NCBI GenBank assembly: GCA_016932075.1
Contig: JAFGDP010000123.1
Location: 16,573 to 80,572 of the forward strand
Origin: Chitinispirillaceae bacterium
GTDB taxonomy: Bacteria > Fibrobacterota > Chitinivibrionia > Chitinivibrionales > Chitinispirillaceae
Direction of reading: 5' to 3'
Length of the DNA stretch: 64,000 bases
The notes under the pieces are model-generated. The model had not been told where the DNA came from. It searched no databases and saw only the letters and a program-made list of their open reading frames with translations. The stretch's first letter is position 1, and every line of letters starts with the position of its first letter. Position numbers and translations under genes: made by a program. Below, piece by piece: positions 25,183 to 33,423 of this stretch.

Positions 25183-26609
25183 AAAGCCGCCCCCCTGCGA
25201 ATACAGAAGGCTACGCGGTCGGCGATCAGGGGAATATCATCACGGTTGAGCGCAAACACATCGAAAAGCACGTTTCCTTCCCGCAGGATGGCCAGAATCG
25301 GGGGGCGGCCCCGCATAAGGCCATGATAGACCGCTTCACTAAACGCCATCCGCTCCCTGACCCTGCTCGAAGGAGGAACAAGCCGGACCGCATGACTGGG
25401 CACTTTGACATCAGGCAGGGTGCCGCCGCCGATCTGTCCGAAGCTTCTTACACTGTCGGCTGTTATATCGCGCTCGCGGAGCGCGGCCAAAAGAGAGTCG
25501 GCAAGTTCCTGGCGGGCCTGGTGATCGCGTTCAAGAAACATGAAAAGCGGATTACGCTCGATAAGCAGTTCGTCCTTCAGATAATTTCTGCACGCGCTCG
25601 ACAGTGCGGCAAGCGTGATCTTGCCAACCCGGAGCGCCCGCATGAGCGGGGCAGCGGCCAGACGCCGCACAAGCCTTGATCTGCCGGCGATTATTCCGGC
25701 CTGCGGACCGCCCAGAAGCTTGTCCCCAGAAAAAGCCACTACGTCTGCGCCGTCAGCAATCGCCTTTCTGACATCGGGCTCATGCGCCAGATCCATTTTA
25801 AGCGGTTTCCTGAGTAATCCTGATCCGATATCATAGAGCAGCGGTATCCTTTTCGAACGGGCAAAACCGGCAAGATCTCGTACCGAAACCTCTTCGGTAA
25901 ATCCCGATATCGTATAATTGGACTTGTGCGATTTGACGATGAGCGCCGTGTCCCTGCCGACCGCCTTTTTATAATCTGAAAGCCGGGTACGGTTGGTTGT
26001 TCCGACTTCAACCATATGTACTCCGGCAGCTGCCATAATCTCCGGGATCCTGAATGCGCCTCCGATTTCAATCAGCTCACCCCGAGAAATTATGACCTCT
26101 CGGCCGTGAGCCAATGTATGAAGGGTCAGAATTACTGCTGCCGCGTTGTTGTTCACCACCATCACATCCTCAGCACCGGTAAGATAGCGAAGGAGTTCAG
26201 CAACATGGTCGACACGATGCCCTCGACCTCCTTTTTCCAGATCAAACTCGACATTCGAGTAGCCACGGATAATCGGTGTGATTTCGTTAAGGACCGCATC
26301 GCCAAGCGGAGCCCGACCAAGGTTGGTATGAAGGACCACCCCCGTAGCATTGATAACCGGCCTGAGTGATGGTTCGATTATGGCGGTGACGATTCCTTCC
26401 GCTCTGTGAATAATTCTGTCGATTGACAGATCTCCGGCACCCCCCTTTTTCCCGATCTCCTTCCTGACCGCCATGATCGTCTTTCTCACCACATAGGCAA
26501 CGATTTGCTGGCCATATTTTTCAATAAGCGAAACAGTGCCCGGGGAACAGAGCACCGTATCAACAGCCGGCAGGCTTCTCAAGATATGTTGTTTTGTCTT
26601 TTTTTTCAT
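25179..26609 (-). CDS. selA: L-seryl-tRNA(Sec) selenium transferase
   Basis: SelA converts Ser-tRNA(Sec) to Sec-tRNA(Sec) using selenophosphate and pyridoxal phosphate. From ATG 26609 the product has 476 residues. The PLP lysine is Lys297 in VAFSGDKLLGGPQAG, next to the family positions INATGVVLHTNLGRAPL (about 86-102) and YSNVEFDLEKGGRG. The chosen ATG gives the family's normal N-terminus. 28 extra in-frame residues reach almost to tRNA-Sec and lack support. It is translationally coupled to selB. Confidence 0.97.
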   Translation of the reverse strand: MKKKTKQHILRSLPAVDTVLCSPGTVSLIEKYGQQIVAYVVRKTIMAVRKEIGKKGGAGDLSIDRIIHRAEGIVTAIIEPSLRPVINATGVVLHTNLGRAPLGDAVLNEITPIIRGYSNVEFDLEKGGRGHRVDHVAELLRYLTGAEDVMVVNNNAAAVILTLHTLAHGREVIISRGELIEIGGAFRIPEIMAAAGVHMVEVGTTNRTRLSDYKKAVGRDTALIVKSHKSNYTISGFTEEVSVRDLAGFARSKRIPLLYDIGSGLLRKPLKMDLAHEPDVRKAIADGADVVAFSGDKLLGGPQAGIIAGRSRLVRRLAAAPLMRALRVGKITLAALSSACRNYLKDELLIERNPLFMFLERDHQARQELADSLLAALRERDITADSVRSFGQIGGGTLPDVKVPSHAVRLVPPSSRVRERMAFSEAVYHGLMRGRPPILAILREGNVLFDVFALNRDDIPLIADRVAFCIRRGAAL

Positions 26610-26695
26610 TCTGCAGGGCCGTACGGAAGTACCGGTGCCACTCTCATGAAGCGAGTAGCATCGAGCGGTGTTCTTCAATGAAAAACAATCCATAA

Positions 26696-26789
26696 CCAGA
26701 GAGAGCAGGAATCGAACCTGCCACAGACGGTATTATCCGCCCGCCACTGGTTTTGAAGACCAGCCGGGACACCAGTCCCCTCCTCTCTA
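26696..26789 (-). tRNA. selC: tRNA-Sec (anticodon TCA)
   Basis: The minus strand folds into a selenocysteine tRNA. It has an 8-bp acceptor (TAGAGAGG with TCTCTCTG, a G-U at each end) and a D arm GGGAC-TGGT-GTCCC. The anticodon arm CTGGT-CTTCAAA-ACCAG carries anticodon TCA. A long 8-bp variable arm and a 5-bp T arm (GCAGG/CCTGC) complete it. CCA is not encoded, unlike tRNA-Gln in this window. It sits 86 bp ahead of selA. The exact acceptor ends could shift by a base. Confidence 0.93.
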
Positions 26790-26961
26790 TCTGGTAAAAT
26801 AGTTGCTCGCAACAGACGTAATATTAATAGAATGTGTCGATAAGACGGAAGTGCGTCCTTGTACTGTAAAAAACCATTGAAACCGGTTATTTAAAATGGT
26901 ACTCTTTATTAACTTCTCAAGATATGCTTTTTCTATTTAAATGACACAAGGGCAATAATCG

Positions 26962-27348
26962 ATGGACAATAAAAAACTCAGTGTCGTTGTTGTTGACGAC
27001 GAAATTCAAATAACAGACCTGCTGAAAACGTTTCTGCAGTGCATTTCAAAGAACCTCGATATTCACACATTTAATGATCCGGAAGAGGCCCGTGCTCATC
27101 TTTTAAGGAAGAATCCTGATGTTCTCATCACTGACTTTAAAATGCCTAAATATGATGGTATTCAACTGATACGACTCATGCCAAATAACTCCACAAAGGT
27201 GCTGATTTCCGGCTATGTGTCCGAAATAACTGAAGGCCAACTTGGGGAACTCAAGGCTTCTTTTTTCGAAAAACCGGTTCCAATGAAGGACCTCGGCCGT
27301 ATCATTGCCGAGGCACAGTCCAGAAAAGGAATGGTAGCCATCCACTAG
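26962..27348 (+). CDS. single-domain response regulator
   Basis: A 128-residue receiver domain with nothing attached. Acidic pocket Asp12/Asp13, phospho-acceptor Asp58 (VLITDFKMP) and conserved Lys104 (FFEKPVP) are all present. Such proteins act as phosphate shuttles or as switches for motility and other targets. No kinase is next to it. AAGGGC lies 8 bp before the ATG. It is divergent from selC and 24 bp ahead of cutA. Confidence 0.92.
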   Translation: MDNKKLSVVVVDDEIQITDLLKTFLQCISKNLDIHTFNDPEEARAHLLRKNPDVLITDFKMPKYDGIQLIRLMPNNSTKVLISGYVSEITEGQLGELKASFFEKPVPMKDLGRIIAEAQSRKGMVAIH

Positions 27349-27372
27349 GCATACCGTAGTGTCCGTGAGCAT

Positions 27373-27717
27373 ATGGCCCGATTTTTTATTGTATACGTAA
27401 CGGCAAAGAACAAAAATGAGGCCCGCACCATAGGCAGAACAGTCGTTTCAGAAAAACTGGCTGCCTGCGCCAATGTTTTCGGTGGCATGAATTCGTTCTA
27501 TTTCTGGGACGGAGACCTCTGTGATGACAATGAAGCGGTGGTGGTCCTGAAAACCAGGAACCTGTTGCTGGACAAGCTAATCAAACGGATAAAAGCCCTG
27601 CACTCCTATGATGTGCCGTGTATCGTTGCTCTGCCGATTTCAGGCGGGAACAAGGAGTATCTGGCATGGATCGGGAAAGAGACACGAAAATCCCACAGAC
27701 GGAAAAGATCACCGTAG
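27373..27717 (+). CDS. cutA: CutA divalent-ion tolerance protein
   Basis: A 114-residue CutA1-type protein, a PII-like trimer linked to divalent metal tolerance, with unclear biochemistry. Family positions are visible: EKLAACANVFGGMNSFYFWDG and AVVVLKTRNLLLDKLIKRIKALHSYDVPCIVALPI (the latter being two adjacent motifs). A basic tail (RKSHRRKRSP) extends past the usual end. It follows the receiver protein by 24 bp and may be co-transcribed. Confidence 0.93.
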   Translation: MARFFIVYVTAKNKNEARTIGRTVVSEKLAACANVFGGMNSFYFWDGDLCDDNEAVVVLKTRNLLLDKLIKRIKALHSYDVPCIVALPISGGNKEYLAWIGKETRKSHRRKRSP

Positions 27718-27770
27718 CGGGTAGGTTCAGGGCATAGCTTCTCACACATGCATGCGTAAGCAGGGTCCTC

Positions 27771-28538
27771 TTATTCGATTTCTGCCTCAAACCTGAACTT
27801 CTCATTCATCGCATTCAACTCACGCGCGAGTACCAGCAGTTGCTTCTGATTCTCTTCTGAGGGATTTTTTTTGTAGTCGAGATAGAGCGCAAGAAAGGCA
27901 TCAAGCTTTTCCTGGTACATACTCATTATTCCCTTTTCGTTCATCTCGCGCTGCAGATGGTAGAGACTTCCATCTGATAACCGCTCGATCATATCAAAAT
28001 AGCAGGTGGCGGCTCGACGTACGATCTGCACTATCTGCGGCATATACTCTGCCATTGCCATGAACACGGGAACAAGGGCAACACGGTTTCCCTGAAGATG
28101 ACTGAGCGCGCTTGCGGCTAGTTCGTAATAGAGCACGATCCTGTCCTGCCGGGTCTCTTCGGGCATTACGATGTGGTAATAGGATCCGGGGTGCGGATCC
28201 CCCTGGAAAAAACTCTCCTGGACAAGGCCGAAATCGGCATTTTCCCGGTATACGATATACTCATTACGGGTTCCGGGATGCTCATCAAGGTAGCGGCGCA
28301 CATCGACGTCGAAAATCGAGATATATTCTCGCGTCCGTATCAGGTCCCGGGCATCAACCATCGAGTTGAGAAGCCCGGAAAGATATACATTCACCTCCTG
28401 GTCAAACTCATTAAGGCCAGTTTCCAGATGCAGATCAGCACGCGCCTTTAATATATGCTGCAAAAAGAAGAATCCGGATTCATTGGAAGCCTGATCCTTG
28501 AGATCAAAATAGGGTTTCACGATTGTGCGATTATTCAT
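27771..28538 (-). CDS. conserved-looking protein of unknown function
   Basis: I do not recognise this 255-residue soluble protein. It is acidic and helical in appearance, with no signal peptide or membrane segment. Visible features are an N-terminal FFLQHILKARADLHLETGLNEF, Tyr-rich centre (YHIVMPEETRQDRIVLYYE), and a C-terminal helix pair (DAFLALYLDYKKNPSEENQKQLLVLARELNAMNEKF, two motifs in a row). AGAGGAG lies 7 bp ahead of the ATG, so translation is likely. It is divergently oriented from the flagellin gene, which raises but does not prove a link to motility. Confidence 0.75.
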   Translation of the reverse strand: MNNRTIVKPYFDLKDQASNESGFFFLQHILKARADLHLETGLNEFDQEVNVYLSGLLNSMVDARDLIRTREYISIFDVDVRRYLDEHPGTRNEYIVYRENADFGLVQESFFQGDPHPGSYYHIVMPEETRQDRIVLYYELAASALSHLQGNRVALVPVFMAMAEYMPQIVQIVRRAATCYFDMIERLSDGSLYHLQREMNEKGIMSMYQEKLDAFLALYLDYKKNPSEENQKQLLVLARELNAMNEKFRFEAEIE

Positions 28539-28727
28539 GGCATTCTCCTCTCTTCGCTACGCAAGCTTCTTCTAAACCGCTACCATCGCTGTCCTTTCTA
28601 TCAAATATATCGGATGAAATTGAGTTATATTTAAGCGCTTTATTAAAAATAGCCCGTTTATCAAAGTAGTGCTTTCTCCTTTTCAATCAATTAATTATGC
28701 ATATTTAACAGTTTTTTTAAAAAACAT

Positions 28728-28754
28728 TAAAGTTTTTTTAAAAAATGCCGATAA
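28728..28754 (+). promoter_or_regulatory. exact sigma-28 (FliA) consensus promoter of the flagellin gene
   Basis: TAAAGTTT (28728-28735), an 11-bp spacer, and GCCGATAA (28747-28754) match the enterobacterial FliA consensus at every listed position. It lies 43 bp before the flagellin ATG. It is rare to see the whole consensus unbroken outside enteric bacteria. Confidence 0.93.
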
Positions 28755-28797
28755 AACAAAGGGGAAGTTATATACATATCTTTCAGGGAGGTGCAGA

Positions 28798-29643
28798 ATG
28801 GAAGTACAAAAGGCGAGCGGCGGCGCGCCATTTGTGACCGGGATTAAACAATCCCAAGGTGCGCTCAAAAAAACAAACCGGCAGTTGGAGAAAATTCTTG
28901 AACAGCTCTCCACTGCCAAACGGATCAACCGGGCAAGCGACGACGCTGCAGGGCTTGGAATCGCGGAGCGTCTTACGACGCAGATCCGGGGTTTCAGGCA
29001 GGCATCGCAGAACATCGCCGATGCAACTGCAGCGCTGGATATTGCCGACGGCGCTGCGAGAGAGATCTCAGACATGCTACAACGGCAGCGTGAGCTTGCC
29101 GTTGCCGCACAGAACGGTACACTGTCGGGCGATGACAGGCAGGCGCTCGACCGGGAGTATCAGGCTTTGACCGCTGAGATCAACCGGATCGCGGAGGTGA
29201 CCAACTACAACCGGCAGCAGGTAACGAACAACACTGATCTGGCTTCAGGCAATGCGCAGATTCAGGTCGGCCCGAACGCCGGTGAGACACTCAACCTTCC
29301 GGCCACCGATTTCGGTGTTGTCGCGCTCGGGATGCAGCACACCTCGATCCTGACGATCGAGGGAGCACAGGGTGCACTCGGAAGGGTGGACGCGGCAATC
29401 GGCGCGGTCAATACGCAGCGAAGCACCATCGGCGCGACGGTGAACAGGCTCACGTCGGCAGGCGACAACCTCGCTGTGGCCATGATCAATACCCAGGCCG
29501 CTGAATCCGTGATCCGCGATGAAGACATGGCTGAGGGACTTGCGGCCCTCACCCGTGAAAAAATTCTGCAGGAGGGAGCAATCATGACCTTTGCGCGGTA
29601 TGCGGAAATAACGCGCAACCATATACTGGGACTGCTGCAGTAA
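28798..29643 (+). CDS. flagellin, minimal D0/D1 form
   Basis: A 281-residue flagellin with only the conserved ends and a short middle. The D1 signature INRASDDAAGLGIAERLTTQIRG and the terminal D0 helix (RDEDMAEGLAALTREKILQEGA, MTFARYAEITRNHILGLLQ) are clear. The extreme N-terminus (MEVQKASGGAPFVTG) departs from the usual start MRINHN. GGGAGG lies 6 bp ahead of ATG 28798, and the sigma-28 promoter excludes an earlier start. It is followed by a terminator-like hairpin and fliS. No other structural flagellar genes are in the window. Confidence 0.94.
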   Translation: MEVQKASGGAPFVTGIKQSQGALKKTNRQLEKILEQLSTAKRINRASDDAAGLGIAERLTTQIRGFRQASQNIADATAALDIADGAAREISDMLQRQRELAVAAQNGTLSGDDRQALDREYQALTAEINRIAEVTNYNRQQVTNNTDLASGNAQIQVGPNAGETLNLPATDFGVVALGMQHTSILTIEGAQGALGRVDAAIGAVNTQRSTIGATVNRLTSAGDNLAVAMINTQAAESVIRDEDMAEGLAALTREKILQEGAIMTFARYAEITRNHILGLLQ

Positions 29644-29656
29644 AGTCCTTTTCCGG

Positions 29657-29706
29657 ACGGCACACTTCGTACACTTTACCGGCGCGGCAGTGTGCCGTTC
29701 CGTTTT
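29657..29706 (+). terminator. inverted repeat after flagellin
   Basis: ACGGCACACT (29657-29666) and AGTGTGCCGT (29689-29698) form a perfect 10-bp stem around a 22-nt loop, followed by CCGTTTT. It is consistent with a terminator of the abundant flagellin mRNA, although the loop is long. Confidence 0.55.
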
Positions 29707-29817
29707 ATGCCGACAGCCTCCGGACAGGTGATCAGGAATTTAATTGTTACGCGGCCTGTTACATGCTATACTCTCCAGCATGAGGATTGTTTATTTAATG
29801 TCCCGGGAGAACGCGTC

Positions 29818-30168
29818 ATGAACGCCAGATCGGAAGTAGCGCGCCACTATTCGCGCATGCGGCTCGAAACCGCGTCTCATCCACAGATCATCTGGCAGAT
29901 CCATGTGAAATGCGCGCAACTTATCAAACAGGCGCTCACTTCGCAGGGGGGTCATCGCCGGACCCTGCTCATTCAGGCTCAGAACCTGCTCGCCGAACTG
30001 GAAAGTTCGCTCAAGGTAACCGATGAGCTTTCCAAGGGCATCTTTTACCTCTACGATTACTGCTACTGTCTTCTTGAAACCTCCCGTAGCGAAGATCATG
30101 AGCTTGCACTGCACGTGATGGCAACGCTCCGTGATACCATGGGAACCCTCCTGCGAAAAAATCCATAA
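29818..30168 (+). CDS. fliS: flagellar export chaperone FliS-like
   Basis: FliS binds newly made flagellin and keeps it unpolymerised until export. The 116-residue helical protein follows the family pattern, with SHPQIIWQIHVKCAQLIKQAL, then LIQAQNLLAELESSL, then GIFYLYDYCYCLL and a final LRDTM helix. GGGAGA lies 8 bp ahead of ATG 29818. The gene lies 174 bp after flagellin, a common pairing. Identification is by pattern, and the N-terminal 15 residues are divergent. Confidence 0.82.
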   Translation: MNARSEVARHYSRMRLETASHPQIIWQIHVKCAQLIKQALTSQGGHRRTLLIQAQNLLAELESSLKVTDELSKGIFYLYDYCYCLLETSRSEDHELALHVMATLRDTMGTLLRKNP

Positions 30169-30281
30169 CCTCTTGCGCAACCTCCAAGCCGGTTATATTT
30201 TATTGCAATCGGTACTAGTGTTAATTCACTATTGAAGTTACATGCACATCATCTGATCACTTTTGAAATCAGGAGGACCCG

Positions 30282-30806
30282 ATGAAATCAGGGAAAATCG
30301 TTTTTTTACTGCTCACCATTCTGTGTATGGTAATGTGGGGCTGCCAGAAAAAAGTGACCAAAGTTGAAACGCCGCCGGAACCCAAGCCCGTGGTGGTCGA
30401 ACCGCCGGAACCGGTCAAACCGGTCGAAGATTTCATTCCGATCGACATCGATGCGGAACTCCGACGGATTCTTCAGACGATCTACTTTGATTTTGACAAG
30501 TATGATCTGCGTCCGGATGCGATCAGCAGTCTCGAAACCATAGCAAAGTATCTGCAGGAGCATCCAACGGTCAGGGTGCTTGCCGAAGGGCACTGCGACG
30601 AACGCGGCTCAGCCGAATACAACATGGGTCTGGGCGAAAACCGGGCCAGGGCGGTAAAAAACTATCTAACCTCATACGGTATTGATGGAGGCAAGGTTGA
30701 AACCACCTCCTACGGCAAGGAGCGCCTGGCCAAAATAGGCTGCGGCGCCGATGATATGTGCCATGAGGGCAACCGCCGCGTCGAATGGCAGGTCCTGGCA
30801 AAATAG
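30282..30806 (+). CDS. pal: peptidoglycan-associated lipoprotein Pal
   Basis: A 174-residue outer-membrane lipoprotein. The lipobox (VMWGC) puts the acylated Cys at 21. A Pro/Val/Glu-rich linker leads to the OmpA-like domain with IYFDFDKYDLRPDA, AEGHCDERGSAEYNMGLGENRARAVKNYL (two adjacent family motifs) and the closing NRRVEW. It anchors the outer membrane to peptidoglycan with the Tol system, whose other genes are not adjacent. AGGAGG lies 5 bp ahead of the ATG. A strong terminator follows. Confidence 0.95.
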   Translation: MKSGKIVFLLLTILCMVMWGCQKKVTKVETPPEPKPVVVEPPEPVKPVEDFIPIDIDAELRRILQTIYFDFDKYDLRPDAISSLETIAKYLQEHPTVRVLAEGHCDERGSAEYNMGLGENRARAVKNYLTSYGIDGGKVETTSYGKERLAKIGCGADDMCHEGNRRVEWQVLAK

Positions 30807-30830
30807 CCTCCTGTTGAAGCTTTTTTGATT

Positions 30831-30860
30831 ACGGGGGAAACGGTATTCCGTTTCCCCCGT
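30831..30860 (+). terminator. terminator after pal
   Basis: A perfect 13-bp stem (ACGGGGGAAACGG and its complement) closes a 4-nt TATT loop, starting 25 bp after the pal stop. It is followed only by a weak T-rich stretch. It also excludes an ispG start upstream of 30860. Confidence 0.8.
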
Positions 30861-30896
30861 TTGCTTGCTGCAGCAGTATCGTATATTTATACCGTT

Positions 30897-31961
30897 ATGC
30901 TCACCAGGAGGCAGACCCGTCAGGTGAATGTGCGTGGCGTCCTTATCGGGGGCGGCGCGCCAGTGGTCATCCAGTCAATGACCAATACTGACATCCGCGA
31001 CATCCAGGCCACGTTAGCTCAGATTGAGCAGCTTGTTCGATCGGGCTGCCGTGTTGTGCGCGTCGCAATTCCCGACAAACCGGCACTTGAGGCCTTTACG
31101 GAAATCCGCACGCAGACCAGTATCCCGCTCGTTGCCGATATCCATTTCCACCATACGCTTGCAATGGGGGCCATCGAGGCAGGGGCAGACAAGGTGCGCA
31201 TCAATCCCGGCAACATCGGTTCCCCAAACCGGGTTCAAATGGTCGCGGACGCAGCCAAGGCAGCTCACATCCCTCTCCGGATCGGTGTCAACGCCGGATC
31301 TCTTCAAAAGACACTCCTCGAAAAACACGGCGGCCCAACACCGGAAGCGCTGGCTGAAAGCGCACTGGACTTCATCGAAATGATGCACGGGTTCGGGTTC
31401 CATGACCTGGTGGTTTCCATCAAGGCGAGCGACGTGCCGACGACCATTGATGCGTGCCGCCAACTCGCGGGCACTTCGGATGTTCCGCAGCACATCGGTA
31501 TCACCGAAGCAGGGACCGTCAGAAGCGGCTCGATCCGCAGCGCGGTCGGTATCGGCGCGCTCCTTGCGGAGGGTATCGGCGATACGATCCGTGTATCGCT
31601 TGCCGGCGACCCCGTCGAAGAGATATTTGCGGCAAGGGAGATCCTGAAATCACTCGGCCTTGCCAGCGGCCCCAAAGTCATTGCATGTCCGACCTGCGGC
31701 AGGACCCAGATCGACGTCGCCAAGCTTGCCGGCCAAGTGGAGAAACTGATAGACCGGATCACGGAACCGCTCACCATCGCGGTCATGGGCTGTGTGGTCA
31801 ACGGTCCGGGTGAAGCGCATGAAGCCGATCTTGGCATTGCAGGCGGCAAAGGAGAAGGGCTTCTCTTTATCAAAGGCAAGGCGGTCAGAAAAATCCCTGA
31901 AGAACAAATGGTGCCGGTTTTAAAGCAAGAAATAGAAGCAATGATCGGGCATTCCCTCTAA
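30897..31961 (+). CDS. ispG: 4-hydroxy-3-methylbut-2-enyl diphosphate synthase
   Basis: IspG converts MEcPP to HMBPP in the non-mevalonate isoprenoid pathway using a [4Fe-4S] cluster. The 354-residue product has TIM-barrel motifs (IQSMTNTDIRDI, LVADIHFHH, KVRINPGNIG) and cluster ligands Cys264, Cys267 (CPTCGRTQID) and Cys299 (GCVVNGPGE). It is the compact bacterial form. ATG 30897 lies beyond the pal terminator, so the longer in-frame version is wrong. No clear ribosome binding site precedes it. Confidence 0.96.
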   Translation: MLTRRQTRQVNVRGVLIGGGAPVVIQSMTNTDIRDIQATLAQIEQLVRSGCRVVRVAIPDKPALEAFTEIRTQTSIPLVADIHFHHTLAMGAIEAGADKVRINPGNIGSPNRVQMVADAAKAAHIPLRIGVNAGSLQKTLLEKHGGPTPEALAESALDFIEMMHGFGFHDLVVSIKASDVPTTIDACRQLAGTSDVPQHIGITEAGTVRSGSIRSAVGIGALLAEGIGDTIRVSLAGDPVEEIFAAREILKSLGLASGPKVIACPTCGRTQIDVAKLAGQVEKLIDRITEPLTIAVMGCVVNGPGEAHEADLGIAGGKGEGLLFIKGKAVRKIPEEQMVPVLKQEIEAMIGHSL

Positions 31962-31985
31962 TAAAACAACAACAAGGCGGTAAAA

Positions 31986-33389
31986 TTGAACGTCGCGTCC
32001 TCTCCCCGCCATGTGCCAGAACCATGGCCCGCGGTAATCATTGCACTGCTTTGCGTCACGCTTGAATGCATGCGCGATCATGCTCCGCACCTGCCGTTTG
32101 ACATGCCGGTGCGCCAGGACCTGCTGCAGTCTGTTCCGGTTCCCCGAACCCCTGTCGCTCCGGCGGTCGACGACACGGCATTTAGCATTACCGGCCTGCG
32201 CTCATGGTATATGGTCGGTGACTCTTTGACAAAAGGAACCGATACCATCAATGCCGTCATCCGCGCCCCGGTATCGGTCAACCGTGTCGACTGTTTCCTT
32301 GATTCAAGCTGGGCGGGTACCCTCGGCCGGGATGATTCAACGTTTCGTCTGCGCCTTAGCATCGCACACCTCTCGCCGGGCAGACATGAGCTTCTTTTTT
32401 CCGCAGACACCCTGGATACCGCATTTGCCTGTATAACCGTCAATCGCTCGGCATACTACTATGTCACGGTGTCAAATGACTGGGAAAACCCAAGGTCTGG
32501 AAACTTCGACACCAACCTTTCTTTCTCCAGAACCCTGCACGAGCGGCATCCCGATCTCGTCATGACCTATTTCGCCGGCCCCTATTTTTTTACCGACTCG
32601 TTCGTATCACCTGAGCGCAGGCAGTGGATTGCCGGATTTCTAACTGCCATGCGTGATGAATACGGCGACGAAACAGGCCTTCATATCCACCCATGGTGCC
32701 ATTTTGTCCATGCAGCGGGGGTCATCTGCATTACCGACAGTTCGGCGTTCGACACGCTCCCTGATTCCACCGGGTACGGTATCAGTTGTTACCGGTACAG
32801 TGAAAACGATTTTTTCCGGCTGCTTACAACCGCCGACTCCCTGTTTCTCGCCTGGGGCCTTGGCAAGCCGACCTCGTTTCGCGCCGGCGGGTGGAGCTGC
32901 GCCCTCCATACCATGCGGGCGCTTTCGCGCGCCGGATACCGGGTCGATGCGAGCGGCTGCAACGTATCACGCATGGACGAGGTGGCTGGAGCGCCGTCCC
33001 TGGTATGGCTTGCTCAAAACTGGCACACCATCAATGACACGGCCCAGCCCTATTACCCTTCGGCCACCGACATTGCCGACACCGTGCCCCCTACCCTCGA
33101 TGTGCTCGAAGTACCGGACAACGGGGTCCTTGCCGATTATGTGACTGCCGCCGAAATGATCGACATCTTCAACCGCAACTGGAACGGCGTGCCCCTGTCC
33201 GCACCGCGCATGTGCTCCATCGGCTACCATATCGACAATCTGGATGCGTACATTGACCGCCTGGAACGGGCGCTCGCCCATATCGACTACTATCTGGCAG
33301 CAAACGGTGGCGGCCCCGTGGTCTATGCCCGTATGAGCGATTGCGTCCGGGTGTGGCAGCGCGCAGAGGCGGGAATTGTAAGAAGATAA
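31986..33389 (+). CDS. exported polysaccharide-deacetylase-fold protein
   Basis: A 467-residue protein starting at TTG with AAGGCGG upstream. A hydrophobic segment near residue 15 suggests export. Residues 60-150 look like a beta sandwich. From about 155 (VTVSNDWENPR) the pattern fits a NodB/glycoside-hydrolase-deacetylase barrel: HPDLVMTYFAGPYF, TGLHIHPWCHF (possible metal histidines) and FRAGGWSCALHTM. Catalytic activity is not certain because the family's first Asp-Asp motif is not plain. It lies 24 bp after ispG and 34 bp ahead of an SdiA-regulated-type gene. Confidence 0.68.
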   Translation: MNVASSPRHVPEPWPAVIIALLCVTLECMRDHAPHLPFDMPVRQDLLQSVPVPRTPVAPAVDDTAFSITGLRSWYMVGDSLTKGTDTINAVIRAPVSVNRVDCFLDSSWAGTLGRDDSTFRLRLSIAHLSPGRHELLFSADTLDTAFACITVNRSAYYYVTVSNDWENPRSGNFDTNLSFSRTLHERHPDLVMTYFAGPYFFTDSFVSPERRQWIAGFLTAMRDEYGDETGLHIHPWCHFVHAAGVICITDSSAFDTLPDSTGYGISCYRYSENDFFRLLTTADSLFLAWGLGKPTSFRAGGWSCALHTMRALSRAGYRVDASGCNVSRMDEVAGAPSLVWLAQNWHTINDTAQPYYPSATDIADTVPPTLDVLEVPDNGVLADYVTAAEMIDIFNRNWNGVPLSAPRMCSIGYHIDNLDAYIDRLERALAHIDYYLAANGGGPVVYARMSDCVRVWQRAEAGIVRR

Positions 33390-33423
33390 GCAGGTGCACA
33401 CACCTTTTTCCTGGAAAAAAGAT

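Noticed and set aside
25179..26693. selA start 28 codons upstream
   Set aside because: The additional residues show no family similarity and reach almost to tRNA-Sec. ATG 26609 gives the normal SelA N-terminus.
30825..30896. Longer ispG start
   Set aside because: The extra codons lie in the perfect pal terminator hairpin and lack homology. ATG 30897 is preferred.
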